The notes: generated by a model from the letters alone, not told the origin. A stretch of DNA of 64,000 bases from Crocinitomicaceae bacterium (GCA_022447585.1 JAKVAR010000009.1:183133-247132); one strand, 5' to 3'; counted from the first letter of the stretch, positions 37,476 to 46,249 are shown. Numbers and translations: made by a program.

Positions 37476-38781
37476 TTGGATCTAAAAGAGTGCATTTCAT
37501 TATTCCATCACGGTCAATTCCGTCCATTGTTATATCGCAAAAAGTGTTGGCTAATTTTGGATTGAATGGAGTTTTAATCTTAACGTAATTAGATGTGAAT
37601 CCGAACATGTATCCATCGTTATCTTCGTTCTCGAATAAAACCGTCTCTTTTCTTCCGACATTAGTTTCGTAAAAAGCTCTCTTTTTCTTGTAGGATAAGA
37701 CATGAAGTTGTTTACTTCGTTCTTTTCTAGTGTTCATTGGAACAGGATCACCAAGTTTAATTGCCGTTGTATTTGCTCTTTCTGAATACGTAAAAACATG
37801 CAGGTATGACACTTCTAGGTCTTTCAAAAAGTCAACTGTTTCCATAAAATCTTCATCAGTTTCTCCAGGAAACCCTACAATAACATCAACCCCAATGCAA
37901 GCATCAGGTCGATGAGCTTTGATAGCTTTTATTCTGTCTGCAAATAGTTCACGTTGATACTTTCGGCGCATCGCCTTTAAAAGCTTGTTGCTTCCTGACT
38001 GCAATGGAATATGGAAATGAGGAACGAACCTTTTAGAATTTTTTAATGTGAAATCAATGATTCCATCCGAAAGTAAATTGGGTTCAATTGAAGATATTCT
38101 GAAGCGTTCTATTCCGCCTACATTATCTAAGGCTTTGACTAAGCCATAGAAATTTTCTTCGCCACCTTGTCCAAAATCTCCAATGTTTACCCCGGTCAAA
38201 ACAACCTCTTTGATTTCAGTTTTAGCAATTTCTTCAGCTTGCTCAATCGTTTTTTTAATACTTGCATTTCTGCTTTTTCCTCTAGCTAAAGGAATAGTGC
38301 AAAAAGTACAGAAGTAATCGCATCCATCTTGTACTTTTAAAAAAGAGCGTGTTCTGTCACCCATAGAGAACGCAGGCACAAAATCCCTTGTCTCTTTTAT
38401 ATTCTTATTGGAAATGATTGTTTTCTCCTGTTTCTCTAATGATTCAATGTGCTCTACAATCTGAAATTTTTCATTCGCCCCTAAAACAATATCAACTCCA
38501 GGAATTGAAGCGATAGATTCAGGTTTTAATTGAGCAAAACAACCAATAATTGCAACAAATCCTTCCGGATTAATTTTCATAGCACGCTTTACAAGTTGCT
38601 TACATTTTTTGTCTGCATTTTCCGTAACAGAACAAGTGTTAATCACGAAGATATCTGGGTTGGCATCATAATCTACCTTTGCATATCCAGCTTCCTGAAA
38701 ACTTCTTCCAATCGTGGAAGTTTCAGAAAAATTTAATTTACAACCTAACGTGTAAAAAGCTACTTTTTTGTATTGATTCAT
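37465..38781 (-). CDS. mtaB: tRNA t6A37 methylthiotransferase MtaB
   Basis: The ATG at 38781 (MNQYKKVAFYTLGCKLNFSE) gives 438 residues, normal for MtaB; an upstream start adds a hydrophobic non-conserved stretch. UPF0004 domain Cys residues are in YTLGCKLN, INTCSVTENADKKC and IGCFAQ; the radical SAM cluster motif is CDYFCTFCTIP (CxxxCxxC); TRAM-like end. It adds a methylthio group to t6A at position 37 of ANN-decoding tRNAs. A -7 box TACTTTTG is just upstream. It lies back to back with the C1 protease. Confidence 0.95.
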   Translation of the reverse strand: MNQYKKVAFYTLGCKLNFSETSTIGRSFQEAGYAKVDYDANPDIFVINTCSVTENADKKCKQLVKRAMKINPEGFVAIIGCFAQLKPESIASIPGVDIVLGANEKFQIVEHIESLEKQEKTIISNKNIKETRDFVPAFSMGDRTRSFLKVQDGCDYFCTFCTIPLARGKSRNASIKKTIEQAEEIAKTEIKEVVLTGVNIGDFGQGGEENFYGLVKALDNVGGIERFRISSIEPNLLSDGIIDFTLKNSKRFVPHFHIPLQSGSNKLLKAMRRKYQRELFADRIKAIKAHRPDACIGVDVIVGFPGETDEDFMETVDFLKDLEVSYLHVFTYSERANTTAIKLGDPVPMNTRKERSKQLHVLSYKKKRAFYETNVGRKETVLFENEDNDGYMFGFTSNYVKIKTPFNPKLANTFCDITMDGIDRDGIMKCTLLDPIKA

Positions 38782-38919
38782 TGCGATACAAAAGTAAAAG
38801 AAAATCTTTGAAACATTGTTATCATTTTTGTCATACAAACCCAATCTCAGCTCGATTAGTTGTTATTCATAGCATTATTTCATTTCTTTGATAACCAATA
38901 AGTTTAAAATAGAGGAAGA

Positions 38920-40485
38920 ATGCCAATAAGAATGGTTAAGGAACCCGGGAATAATAAACCTCGGAGATCGCGTAAATCAAGTTCAAGAAATACTTCTATG
39001 CGGGGAGGTCGAGGCGGAATGGCTGGAGGTTTAGGTAACCTAGTTGCGGTAGTTCTTCCTTATCTTATCAAGAGACCAAAATTATTAATTGGACTTATCA
39101 TAGTTGTTGTTATAGGTTATTTTGCTTTTAAATCTTGTTCGCCTGATGCGAATGTTGTTAATAGTCTCTTTAAGACAGGGGGAGAGTTTAATAAAGAATT
39201 TTATGAATCTACCGAGATTTATGAGCCATTAGCGGATAACGTGAAAAACCCATTGCCTGAGCAAGTCTCTCTGGAGAAATATGCTCCTAAAAGGTTAAAT
39301 CAAGGAAGACAAGGTTCATGTGTAGCTTGGGCAAGTGCGTATGCTGCTAGAACTATTCTAGAAGCTAAAAGAACAGGTGAAGACCCGAATAGTGTTCGTT
39401 ATAGTCCTTCTTTTATGTATAATCAAATTAGTATTGATCATAATACATGTCAGGGTTCTTATATTAAATTGGCAATGGATAATATGATGGAAAAGGGGGC
39501 GGTTCCTTTTAATGATTTCCGTTATGATGATTCAGATTGTAACCGACAACCAAGTAGCGAGCTAATAGCGAGCGCCTCTATAAATAAGATTAAAGGGTTT
39601 CAACGATTAACGGATGATAATCAATCCCGAGTTCACGAGATGATATCAATCAAACAGAATCTTGCTAAAGGCTCTCCAGTTATTATTGGGATGATGGTTG
39701 GAGGTTCATTTATGCAAAATATGAAAGGAAAAGATGTATGGATACCTACCAATTCTGATTATAGTCAAAGAGGATTTGGAGGTCATGCGATGTGCGTTAT
39801 AGGTTACGATGATTATAAAGAAGGTGGTTCTTTTCAAATTATGAATAGTTGGGGGGAAGAATGGGGGAATAAAGGAATCGCTTGGGTAAGATATACAGAT
39901 TTTAAAGAGTTTAATGTTGAGTCTTATGGATTATACCCAATGGGGGATGCAAGTGCCGTAAAGGTTAATTCGTTTGAAGGTAGCTTTGGTTTAGAGTTGA
40001 ATGAAGGCAAGAAAACTATAGGTCTAAATCGTGTAAATGACATCTATTTTGAAACGATTGGTGTCGTTTCTTCTTCCGACAAGTTCAAAGTAGAGTTTAC
40101 AAATAATGTTGAGTGCTATACTTACCTCTTCGGTGAGGAATCTGATGGAAGTAGTTATGTTTTGTTTCCATACACTAAGAAGCACTCTCCGTACTGCGGT
40201 ATAACCGGAACCAGGCTTTTTCCTCGGGATTATTCGATGCAACCAGATGATCAAGGCCAGAAGGATAAAATTGCTGTGCTAGTTACTAAAAAACCAATTG
40301 ACTACGATATAATAAATGCTCAGATTTCTTCATCAAAAGGGTCTACGTATGAATCTAAAGTGAAGAGTGCACTAAAGTCCGTATATGCTTCTAACGTTAA
40401 GTTTTCTGGGAATCAAATTGTAAATTTCACAACAAGCATGTCAGAGGATAATGGGGTTGTTTTTGTGATTGGAATTAATAAATAA
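38920..40485 (+). CDS. Membrane-anchored papain-like (C1) peptidase with DUF4384-like domain
   Basis: A 521-residue protein. A basic/Gly-rich cytoplasmic N-terminus (1-40) precedes one membrane helix (about 55-70, LLIGLIIVVVIGYFAF). The C1 peptidase domain (about 115-340) has Cys134 (GRQGSCVAWASAYAA), His289 (GGHAMCVIGYDD) and Asn309 (IMNSWGEEWG), so the catalytic set is complete. The C-terminal part (about 350-500) matches DUF4384 in pattern (YTYLFGEESDGSSYVLFPY), a domain often seen with peptidases and TPR proteins in Bacteroidota. Active site would be periplasmic. The ATG has a purine-rich GAGGAAGA upstream, unusual here. cdd follows 2 bases after the stop. Confidence 0.85.
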   Translation: MPIRMVKEPGNNKPRRSRKSSSRNTSMRGGRGGMAGGLGNLVAVVLPYLIKRPKLLIGLIIVVVIGYFAFKSCSPDANVVNSLFKTGGEFNKEFYESTEIYEPLADNVKNPLPEQVSLEKYAPKRLNQGRQGSCVAWASAYAARTILEAKRTGEDPNSVRYSPSFMYNQISIDHNTCQGSYIKLAMDNMMEKGAVPFNDFRYDDSDCNRQPSSELIASASINKIKGFQRLTDDNQSRVHEMISIKQNLAKGSPVIIGMMVGGSFMQNMKGKDVWIPTNSDYSQRGFGGHAMCVIGYDDYKEGGSFQIMNSWGEEWGNKGIAWVRYTDFKEFNVESYGLYPMGDASAVKVNSFEGSFGLELNEGKKTIGLNRVNDIYFETIGVVSSSDKFKVEFTNNVECYTYLFGEESDGSSYVLFPYTKKHSPYCGITGTRLFPRDYSMQPDDQGQKDKIAVLVTKKPIDYDIINAQISSSKGSTYESKVKSALKSVYASNVKFSGNQIVNFTTSMSEDNGVVFVIGINK

Positions 40486-40487
40486 GG

Positions 40488-40958
40488 ATGAAAAAAGAGC
40501 TGAAATTGAGTTATGAAGAATTGGATCACTGGAATAAGCTGTCTGATTCAGATCAGATTCTAGTTCAAAAAGCAACTGATGTAATGTCAAATGCTTACGC
40601 CCCTTATAGTAAGTTTAAAGTTGGAGCTGCAGTGCTTCTTTCAAATGGTACTATTGTGACGGGCAGCAATCAAGAGAATATTGCTTATCCATCGGGTTTA
40701 TGTGCAGAAAGGGTTGCTTTGTTTTATGCAGGGGCAAATTATCCGAATGAAAATGTTGATACTCTTTGTATTGTGGCAAAAGGTGATTTAGTTCCAGTTG
40801 AAACGATTCTGTCTCCTTGTGGAGGTTGTAGACAGGTGATGGCTGAAACTGAAATTAGGCAAGGAAAAGCTTATAGAGTTATATTAGTGTGTCAAAATGA
40901 TGTTGCGATAGTTTTTAATTCGGCGTTAGACTTTTTACCTTTAGCCTTTGGTGCATAG
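40488..40958 (+). CDS. cdd: Cytidine deaminase
   Basis: A 156-residue homotetrameric-type cytidine deaminase. Zinc-binding and catalytic motifs are CAERVALF (Cys and Glu) and PCGGCRQVMAE; AYAPYSKFKVGAAV and ENIAYPSGLC are the usual substrate parts. It converts cytidine and deoxycytidine to uridine forms in pyrimidine salvage. It starts 2 bases after the protease gene, so co-transcription is likely despite different functions. Confidence 0.95.
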   Translation: MKKELKLSYEELDHWNKLSDSDQILVQKATDVMSNAYAPYSKFKVGAAVLLSNGTIVTGSNQENIAYPSGLCAERVALFYAGANYPNENVDTLCIVAKGDLVPVETILSPCGGCRQVMAETEIRQGKAYRVILVCQNDVAIVFNSALDFLPLAFGA

Positions 40959-41712
40959 GTTGATAGATCTCAATTATATTGGTGATTTTTTATAATTATT
41001 TTTCGCAGAAACATTAGATCTTTAGTGGTGTTATTATAAGATCAAGTAATTGAGTATAGAACTGAAGTTGATATAATTAAACCTGATCATTCAGATACAG
41101 CAATAATTAGTTTTGAATTTTATTAGTCGCCTAATACGAAATAGTCCGTCCAAGGATTCTATTAAATCACCAGTTCGGTTAGATCTTTTTAGTTTTTTTC
41201 GAAAAAAATAGAGTGTGATAATTTCTAGGACGGAACTTTAAGGTTATCCGTCAATATGGGGTAAAAGAAAAATTATGATTGATTGGGTTTTGGTGGTGGA
41301 AATATTGTGGCAAGATTAACTAAAAAAATGCACGCTTGCCTCGATTATTGAAGAAAAACAAAACTGTAATAGAATTAACGGATTTAATCACAAATGTTGA
41401 AGAATTAATTAATATCACTAAAGCTGAATTCACAATGTTGCAGAGCATTCCTTGTACTTTATCATTGAATGATTCAGATTTTTGGTGTGATACTGAAAAG
41501 TTTAGTATCAATCAAAACTTCTCATTATCAGGGAATCCTGTGTTTGTTTTTACCATTATTATATTAATTTGGCTAATCATGCATTAGGCCACATTGCTGA
41601 AAGTTCTAAAAGATAAAAGTAAAACACTTATTAAGGCAAAACTTATAAGGATACAATTGTTGATTTCATATTCCTTAAATAGGGGATTGTTACAAGCAAG
41701 ATTTTTATATAT
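40959..41712 (+). other. Long intergenic stretch, mostly non-coding
   Basis: About 750 bases without a convincing gene. The first ~360 bases show only AT-rich sequence with no ORF. From about 41320 to 41607 there may be a broken gene (separate entry). The last 100 bases hold the pdhA promoter. Confidence 0.5.
41321..41607 (+). pseudogene. Possible frameshifted remnant, vaguely DinB-like
   Basis: The frame from about 41324 reads through KTVIELTDLITNVEELINIT, FWCDTEKFSINQNFSLSGNP, then becomes nonsense around 41548. In the -1 frame from 41548 a sensible stretch FYHYYINLANHALGHIAESS runs to a stop at 41607. Joined, the two parts have helical, DinB-like features. No start codon is clear. This is a weak call based on codon plausibility across a shift at a T run. 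Confidence 0.3.
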
Positions 41713-41715
41713 TTG
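41687..41715 (+). promoter_or_regulatory. Promoter for pdhA
   Basis: TTG (41687-41689), 18 bases, then TATATTTG (41708-41715). It supports the ATG at 41740 as the real start, since a TTG at 41713 would overlap the -7 box. Confidence 0.55.
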
Positions 41716-41739
41716 CCCAACATTACTAAAGACAAAAGT

Positions 41740-42792
41740 ATGGCTGTTAAGGCAGATAATAAACCAAAAAAGACTACGAAAAAGTCGAATAAGGCAAATG
41801 ATTCTAAGTTTTCAAAAGAAACTTACATTAAGTGGTACAAGGATATGTTATTGATTCGTAAGTTCGAAGAAAAAACAGGTCAACTGTATATTCAACAAAA
41901 ATTTGGTGGTTTTTGTCACCTCTATATTGGTCAGGAAGCAATTGTTGCTGGAACGGCTAGTGCGTGCAAAAAAGGTGATAAACACATGACTGCCTACCGA
42001 GATCATGGTCATCCAATTGCATTAGGTACGGATCCTCGTATTTTGATGGCTGAGTTATACGGTAGGACTACAGGATGCTCTAAAGGTAAAGGTGGATCAA
42101 TGCACTTTTTCGATAAAGAAGTAGGTTTTATGGGAGGTCATGGAATCGTTGGAGCACAGATAGCAATGGGTGCAGGCGTTGGTTTTGCTGAAAAATATAA
42201 CGAAACTGGAAATGTGGTTTGCGTATCCATGGGAGATGGTGCTGTGCGTCAAGGTGCATTGCATGAGACATTTAATATGGCGATGAACTGGAAACTTCCT
42301 GTAATCTTTATTATTGAGAATAATAATTATGCAATGGGTACTTCAGTAGAACGTACAACGAATGTAACTGACTTATCTAAAATTGGACATTCATATGAAA
42401 TGCCATCTAGATCAGTTAACGGCATGTCTCCGGAAGCGGTTCATGAGGCCATTGAAGAGGCTGCTGATAGAGCTAGAAAAGGTGATGGCCCAACCTTGTT
42501 AGATATAAGAACTTACAGATATAAGGGGCATTCTATGTCTGACCCTCAGAAATATAGATCGAAAGCTGAAGTGTCTGAATGGATGGAACAGGATCCAATA
42601 GTTCATTGCCATAATGTAATTAAAGAGAACAATTGGTTGTCTGATGATGAAATTGACGAAATTGGTGAATGGGTGAAAAACGAAGTTAAAGAATCAGTTG
42701 AATTTGCTGAAAACTCGCCTTACCCTGAAGGAAAAGAATTATACGAAGATGTGTACATGGATAAAGAGTATCCTTACATCGTTGAATATTAA
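41740..42792 (+). CDS. pdhA: Pyruvate dehydrogenase E1 component, alpha subunit
   Basis: 350 residues from the ATG at 41740 (MAVKADNKPKKTTKKSNK). The basic ~20-residue N-terminus is followed by the E1-alpha fold: LIRKFEEKTGQLYIQQKFGGFCH, GGSMHFF, HGIVGAQI, and the thiamine diphosphate motif GDGAVRQGALHETFNMA...IENN. RTYRYKGHSMSDPQKYR is the conserved loop. It forms a heterodimer with E1-beta, which is not in this window: E2 follows directly after 24 bases. A promoter at 41687-41715 supports the start. Confidence 0.95.
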   Translation: MAVKADNKPKKTTKKSNKANDSKFSKETYIKWYKDMLLIRKFEEKTGQLYIQQKFGGFCHLYIGQEAIVAGTASACKKGDKHMTAYRDHGHPIALGTDPRILMAELYGRTTGCSKGKGGSMHFFDKEVGFMGGHGIVGAQIAMGAGVGFAEKYNETGNVVCVSMGDGAVRQGALHETFNMAMNWKLPVIFIIENNNYAMGTSVERTTNVTDLSKIGHSYEMPSRSVNGMSPEAVHEAIEEAADRARKGDGPTLLDIRTYRYKGHSMSDPQKYRSKAEVSEWMEQDPIVHCHNVIKENNWLSDDEIDEIGEWVKNEVKESVEFAENSPYPEGKELYEDVYMDKEYPYIVEY

Positions 42793-42816
42793 GAACTATA
42801 GTAATTAGAAGATAAG

Positions 42817-44088
42817 ATGGCGGAAATAGTTTATATGCCTAAGTTGAGTGACACCATGACAGAGGGAGTTGTTGCTGAATGGACTAAAAATGTAGGTGAA
42901 GAAGTATCTTCAGGTGAAGTTTTAGCGGAAATTGAGACGGATAAAGCTACAATGGAGTTTGAATCTTTCTACGATGGTGTATTATTACACATTGGTGTTG
43001 AAAAAGGTGCTACGGCTCCTGTTAATGCTATTCTTGCTGTAATTGGTGAGAAAGATGAAGATATTAAGAGGATTCTTGCGGACGCAGAAAAGAACTCTCC
43101 TTTCTCCAAAGAGGAGGTTAAGGTTAAAGAGGAGGCTCCTAAAGCAACACCTGTTCCAGAACCAACTTCGGTAAAAGCAGTAGCAACTTCTACACCCACT
43201 ATCGCCGCAGCTTCTCCTTCGGTCGCTGATTCAAATGGAAGAATTTTCGCCTCTCCATTAGCCAAGAAAATGGCTAATGAAAAAGGGATTGATTTAGCTA
43301 ATGTCATAGGTACGGGAGATGCTGGTCGTATTGTGAAAAGAGATATTGATCATTATACTCCTTATGTTGGTGGTGGATCTAAGCAACGTGCTTTTGTTGG
43401 TGTGGAATCTTTCAGAGATGAGCCCGTATCTCAAATGAGAAAGACCATTGCTAAAAGATTATCTGAAAGTAAATTTACAGCGCCTCATTTTTATTTGACG
43501 CTTGACATTGACATGGATAATGCAATAGCTATTCGCAAACAGGTTAATAACCTAGAAGAAGGAAAAGTTTCTTTTAATGATATGGTTATTAAAGCTTGTG
43601 GATTGGCTTTGAGAGAACACCCAACGGTTAATAGTGCTTGGTTAGGAGATGTAATTCGTCGAAATGAGCATGTACATATTGGTGTAGCCGTAGCAGTTGA
43701 TGAAGGTCTTTTAGTACCCGTTGTTCGTTTTGCTGATGGAAAGGAGCTTACTGAAATCGGCTCAGAGGTTCGTTCTTTTGCTAAGAAAGCAAAAGATAAA
43801 AAGTTACAACCATCGGATTGGGAAGGTAATACGTTCACAATTTCAAACTTAGGAATGTTTGGTATAGAGGAATTTACTGCAATTGTTAATCCTCCAGATA
43901 GTTGTATAATGGCTGTTGGTGGAATTAAGCAAGTACCTGTCGTAAAAGATGGTGCAGTTGTACCAGGAAATGTAATGAAAGTAACACTTTCTTGTGATCA
44001 CCGCGTGGTAGATGGAGTCTCAGGATCTGAATTCTTGAATACGTTCAAAAAGTATATGGAGAATCCAGTGGCGCTGTTGGTAAAGTAA
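42817..44088 (+). CDS. pdhC: Pyruvate dehydrogenase E2, dihydrolipoamide acetyltransferase
   Basis: A 423-residue E2 with one lipoyl domain (about 1-80; lipoyl Lys in IETDKATMEFES), a Pro/Ala/Thr linker, E3-binding domain (about 145-180: FASPLAKKMANEKGI, GTGDAGRIVKRDI) and the catalytic domain ending CDHRVVDGVSGSEFL. MPKLSDTMTEGVVAEW is the pyruvate-type start. It follows pdhA by 24 bases; E1-beta must be elsewhere. It ends shortly before the convergent GAPDH-like gene, whose 3-prime end contains the terminator for this operon. Confidence 0.94.
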   Translation: MAEIVYMPKLSDTMTEGVVAEWTKNVGEEVSSGEVLAEIETDKATMEFESFYDGVLLHIGVEKGATAPVNAILAVIGEKDEDIKRILADAEKNSPFSKEEVKVKEEAPKATPVPEPTSVKAVATSTPTIAAASPSVADSNGRIFASPLAKKMANEKGIDLANVIGTGDAGRIVKRDIDHYTPYVGGGSKQRAFVGVESFRDEPVSQMRKTIAKRLSESKFTAPHFYLTLDIDMDNAIAIRKQVNNLEEGKVSFNDMVIKACGLALREHPTVNSAWLGDVIRRNEHVHIGVAVAVDEGLLVPVVRFADGKELTEIGSEVRSFAKKAKDKKLQPSDWEGNTFTISNLGMFGIEEFTAIVNPPDSCIMAVGGIKQVPVVKDGAVVPGNVMKVTLSCDHRVVDGVSGSEFLNTFKKYMENPVALLVK

Positions 44089-44118
44089 TCGTTTGGTCAT
44101 TTTGTTAAACTTGGTCAA

Positions 44119-45132
44119 CTACCAACGTTTAAATATAAGATCCTTAAAAAGGAGTTGCATTATATGTGACTCCTTTTTATTTTTGGTTTGTAATAGGAAT
44201 GCATTTATTGTTGAAAGCAGTGTGTTCCCTTCTTGGGGTATGAATGCCCAACCGATTATTTTGCAATTCTTAATCAATATATTATTCTCAATTATGATTG
44301 CATGTGAATAAATTCTGCCTTGAAAACTTTGCCTTCTTCCTCTTTCAAATATTGCATTAGAATCAAATTTTATAGAAGAAGAGATTAATTGATTTGAATT
44401 GATATATTCATAAATATCTTTGTTAGATATTTCCTCTTTTAGTTTTATGTTGAACCGAACACCATGCATTAATTGGCTCGGAGTGGTTATGTCGGATGAA
44501 GTAACATCTACATTTATCCCTGTGGTTTTAAATAAGTCTACAACATCAATAGAATGATGTGTGCCTAATGAATTGTCTAAATGACGCGCAACGACATTTG
44601 CAGAAACAAGTCGTTCATGATTACCTATGTCTTCAGACCTGCGTACCACTACAAAATCTGCATGGTCTAAATTGTTTAATGATTCTCCAGTAAATGTTTT
44701 AAGAATAGAGGTTAATGAATGCGTGTTACAAGAAACTATATGTGCAAATTTTTCATTCTTTATGATGTTGTTGTTTACTCCCGACATGTATGAAACTCCA
44801 AAGCTTTTCTCACTTCCTTGAGCAGATGCTCCTATGAGATTTTTAAATGACATATAGAACGCTTTATTTGATATTCCACCACCATTGTTCGTTGTGTCAA
44901 AAATGTAGTGTATTTCATCCTTGATAGCGTCTATATTAATTCCATGCTCGCCATTGTTCGAGAGAATTGTGATTCCCATTTTTTCAATGCATTCGATATC
45001 TTCCGATTGCCAAGGCTTCAAATTGTTTTTTAAAGCGTATATAACTTCAATGGAAAGATCCTTTTGATATCTTTTTAGTAGACCTAACAGGGTAGATCCA
45101 ATATTTCCTATGCCGTTTACAAGTACGTTCAT
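44119..45132 (-). CDS. Archaeal-type (type II) glyceraldehyde-3-phosphate dehydrogenase homologue
   Basis: A 337-residue protein. Rossmann start is NVLVNGIGNIGSTLLGLL, matching the type II motif (VNGYGTIG) and not the GFGRIGR of ordinary bacterial GapA. Further type II marks are DTTNNGGGISNKAFY, GASAQGSEKS, catalytic Cys135 in VSCNTHSL (type II: SCNTTGL), THHSIDVVDLF (type II catalytic HHGPD region), and ITTPSQLMHG. It is distant from the archaeal enzymes (CNTH for CNTT), so the substrate may not be glyceraldehyde 3-phosphate. It overlaps the minimal phosphoglycosyl transferase gene by 4 bases. The last ~15 residues are encoded in a hairpin that serves as the terminator of the convergent pdh operon. 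Confidence 0.8.
   Translation of the reverse strand: MNVLVNGIGNIGSTLLGLLKRYQKDLSIEVIYALKNNLKPWQSEDIECIEKMGITILSNNGEHGINIDAIKDEIHYIFDTTNNGGGISNKAFYMSFKNLIGASAQGSEKSFGVSYMSGVNNNIIKNEKFAHIVSCNTHSLTSILKTFTGESLNNLDHADFVVVRRSEDIGNHERLVSANVVARHLDNSLGTHHSIDVVDLFKTTGINVDVTSSDITTPSQLMHGVRFNIKLKEEISNKDIYEYINSNQLISSSIKFDSNAIFERGRRQSFQGRIYSHAIIIENNILIKNCKIIGWAFIPQEGNTLLSTINAFLLQTKNKKESHIMQLLFKDLIFKRW
44148..44181 (+). terminator. Terminator of the pdhA-pdhC operon inside the convergent gene
   Basis: Arms AAAAAGGAGT/ACTCCTTTTT with a 12-base loop, followed by T-rich DNA on the plus strand. It sits inside the 3-prime coding end of the GAPDH-like gene. Confidence 0.75.
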
Positions 45133-45635
45133 TTTACTTTTGATTTCCCAAAGAATGGGATTAACAGGGATCGAGTGAATAATTTGAAATCATTGATTGA
45201 TGATTTAGTTTTGATGTAATTTTTATCTAATTGAAATGAATTATCAGCATTACAGATGACGCTTAATTGAGCAGGTCCAGTTATCCCAGGATTTACGCTC
45301 CATCTTATCTCGTGCTCTCTTGATGTCCACTTCAATCGTTGAATATCATATTGCGTCAATGGGCGCGGACCAACGAATGACATTTCACCTTTTAAAATAT
45401 TAATTAATTGAGGGATTTCATCTAAGCCCGTTTTTCGTATTACTTTCCCAATAGATGTTACTTGATGGTTTTGCATTGATTTAAACTTATAAATTACAAA
45501 GGGCTTTTGATTTTTACCTACGCGATCTTGCAAAAATAAAAACGGATACCCTGATGTAACTATTATTGCAACTGCAACTAATACAGATATCGGAAATAAT
45601 AGGAATAGTATGGTCAAAGCAAACAATCGTTGCAT
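45129..45635 (-). CDS. Minimal monotopic phosphoglycosyl transferase
   Basis: A 168-residue small sugar transferase of the PglC type. A single N-terminal re-entrant helix (LFALTILFLLFPISVLVAVAI), KFKSM in place of KFRTM, and GLDEIPQLINILKGEMSFVGPRP with the catalytic Asp-Glu. It lacks the N-terminal Rossmann and helical parts of the enzyme at 13745. It should move a sugar-1-phosphate from a nucleotide sugar onto a polyprenyl phosphate. It sits between a thioredoxin-fold gene (next base) and the type II GAPDH homologue (4-base overlap), so the three are one operon. Confidence 0.88.
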   Translation of the reverse strand: MQRLFALTILFLLFPISVLVAVAIIVTSGYPFLFLQDRVGKNQKPFVIYKFKSMQNHQVTSIGKVIRKTGLDEIPQLINILKGEMSFVGPRPLTQYDIQRLKWTSREHEIRWSVNPGITGPAQLSVICNADNSFQLDKNYIKTKSSINDFKLFTRSLLIPFFGKSKVK

Positions 45636-46133
45636 TTATTTTTCATTTAATTTGATTAATTCTTCACGAATTAGAGCTATTGTATTTGAATTAAATCCTT
45701 CTTTTCTCCAAATAATTTTTCCCGTACCATCAACTATAACAGTCAATGGAACATTTTTTCCTTTTAATTCAATCATTGATTTAGCTGAAGGGTCCATATA
45801 ACAGTCAAGAATCCACTTGTTAGATCTGACAAATGGTATTACCTTTTTTAAGTTTTTTTTGTTATCAAGTGAAATAGCTATTGTTTGAGCTTGATATTCT
45901 TTACCCCAAATAGGTGTCACATCGTTTAATGCACTAACCTCCATTATTGAGCTCCTGTCGGTCGTTATCCAAAAAACGATAACTTTTGGGTGTGCTGATT
46001 TGGCAAATGAATTCGAATTAATAATTCGATTTTTGGTTGTTTCCAATTCAACTTCAGGAAAGTATTCATTCGATTGAGCTTTAACTACAAAGCAAGCCGT
46101 CAAAATTGTAATCAGAAAAAGTATTTTGTTCAT
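45636..46133 (-). CDS. TlpA-like thioredoxin-fold secreted protein without CxxC
   Basis: A 165-residue exported protein with signal peptide (MNKILFLITILTACFVVKAQ). The pattern is that of TlpA/ResA-like thioredoxins: PKVIVFWITTDRSS at the place of WCxPC, IAISLDN, then the cis-proline VPLTVIVDGTGKIIWRKEGF. Both redox cysteines are missing (TTDRSS), and the only mature cysteine is in LDCYMD. So it cannot work as an ordinary disulphide oxidoreductase. It is first in the operon with the phosphoglycosyl transferase. Role unknown; perhaps a binding or peroxidase-fold remnant. Confidence 0.75.
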   Translation of the reverse strand: MNKILFLITILTACFVVKAQSNEYFPEVELETTKNRIINSNSFAKSAHPKVIVFWITTDRSSIMEVSALNDVTPIWGKEYQAQTIAISLDNKKNLKKVIPFVRSNKWILDCYMDPSAKSMIELKGKNVPLTVIVDGTGKIIWRKEGFNSNTIALIREELIKLNEK

Positions 46134-46249
46134 GATGTTTATTTCCTGTTAAGATACTGAAAATATCAATTGTTATTCCTTTTCGCTATATACGTAACTA
46201 AAATTGAATCATTTACTTATTATAATATAAGCCCTTAAATATTCTTAAT

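Noticed and set aside
44119-45132. Homoserine dehydrogenase-like reading of the NAD domain
   Set aside because: The SCNT, HH and TTPxxLMH motifs match type II GAPDH better than homoserine dehydrogenase.
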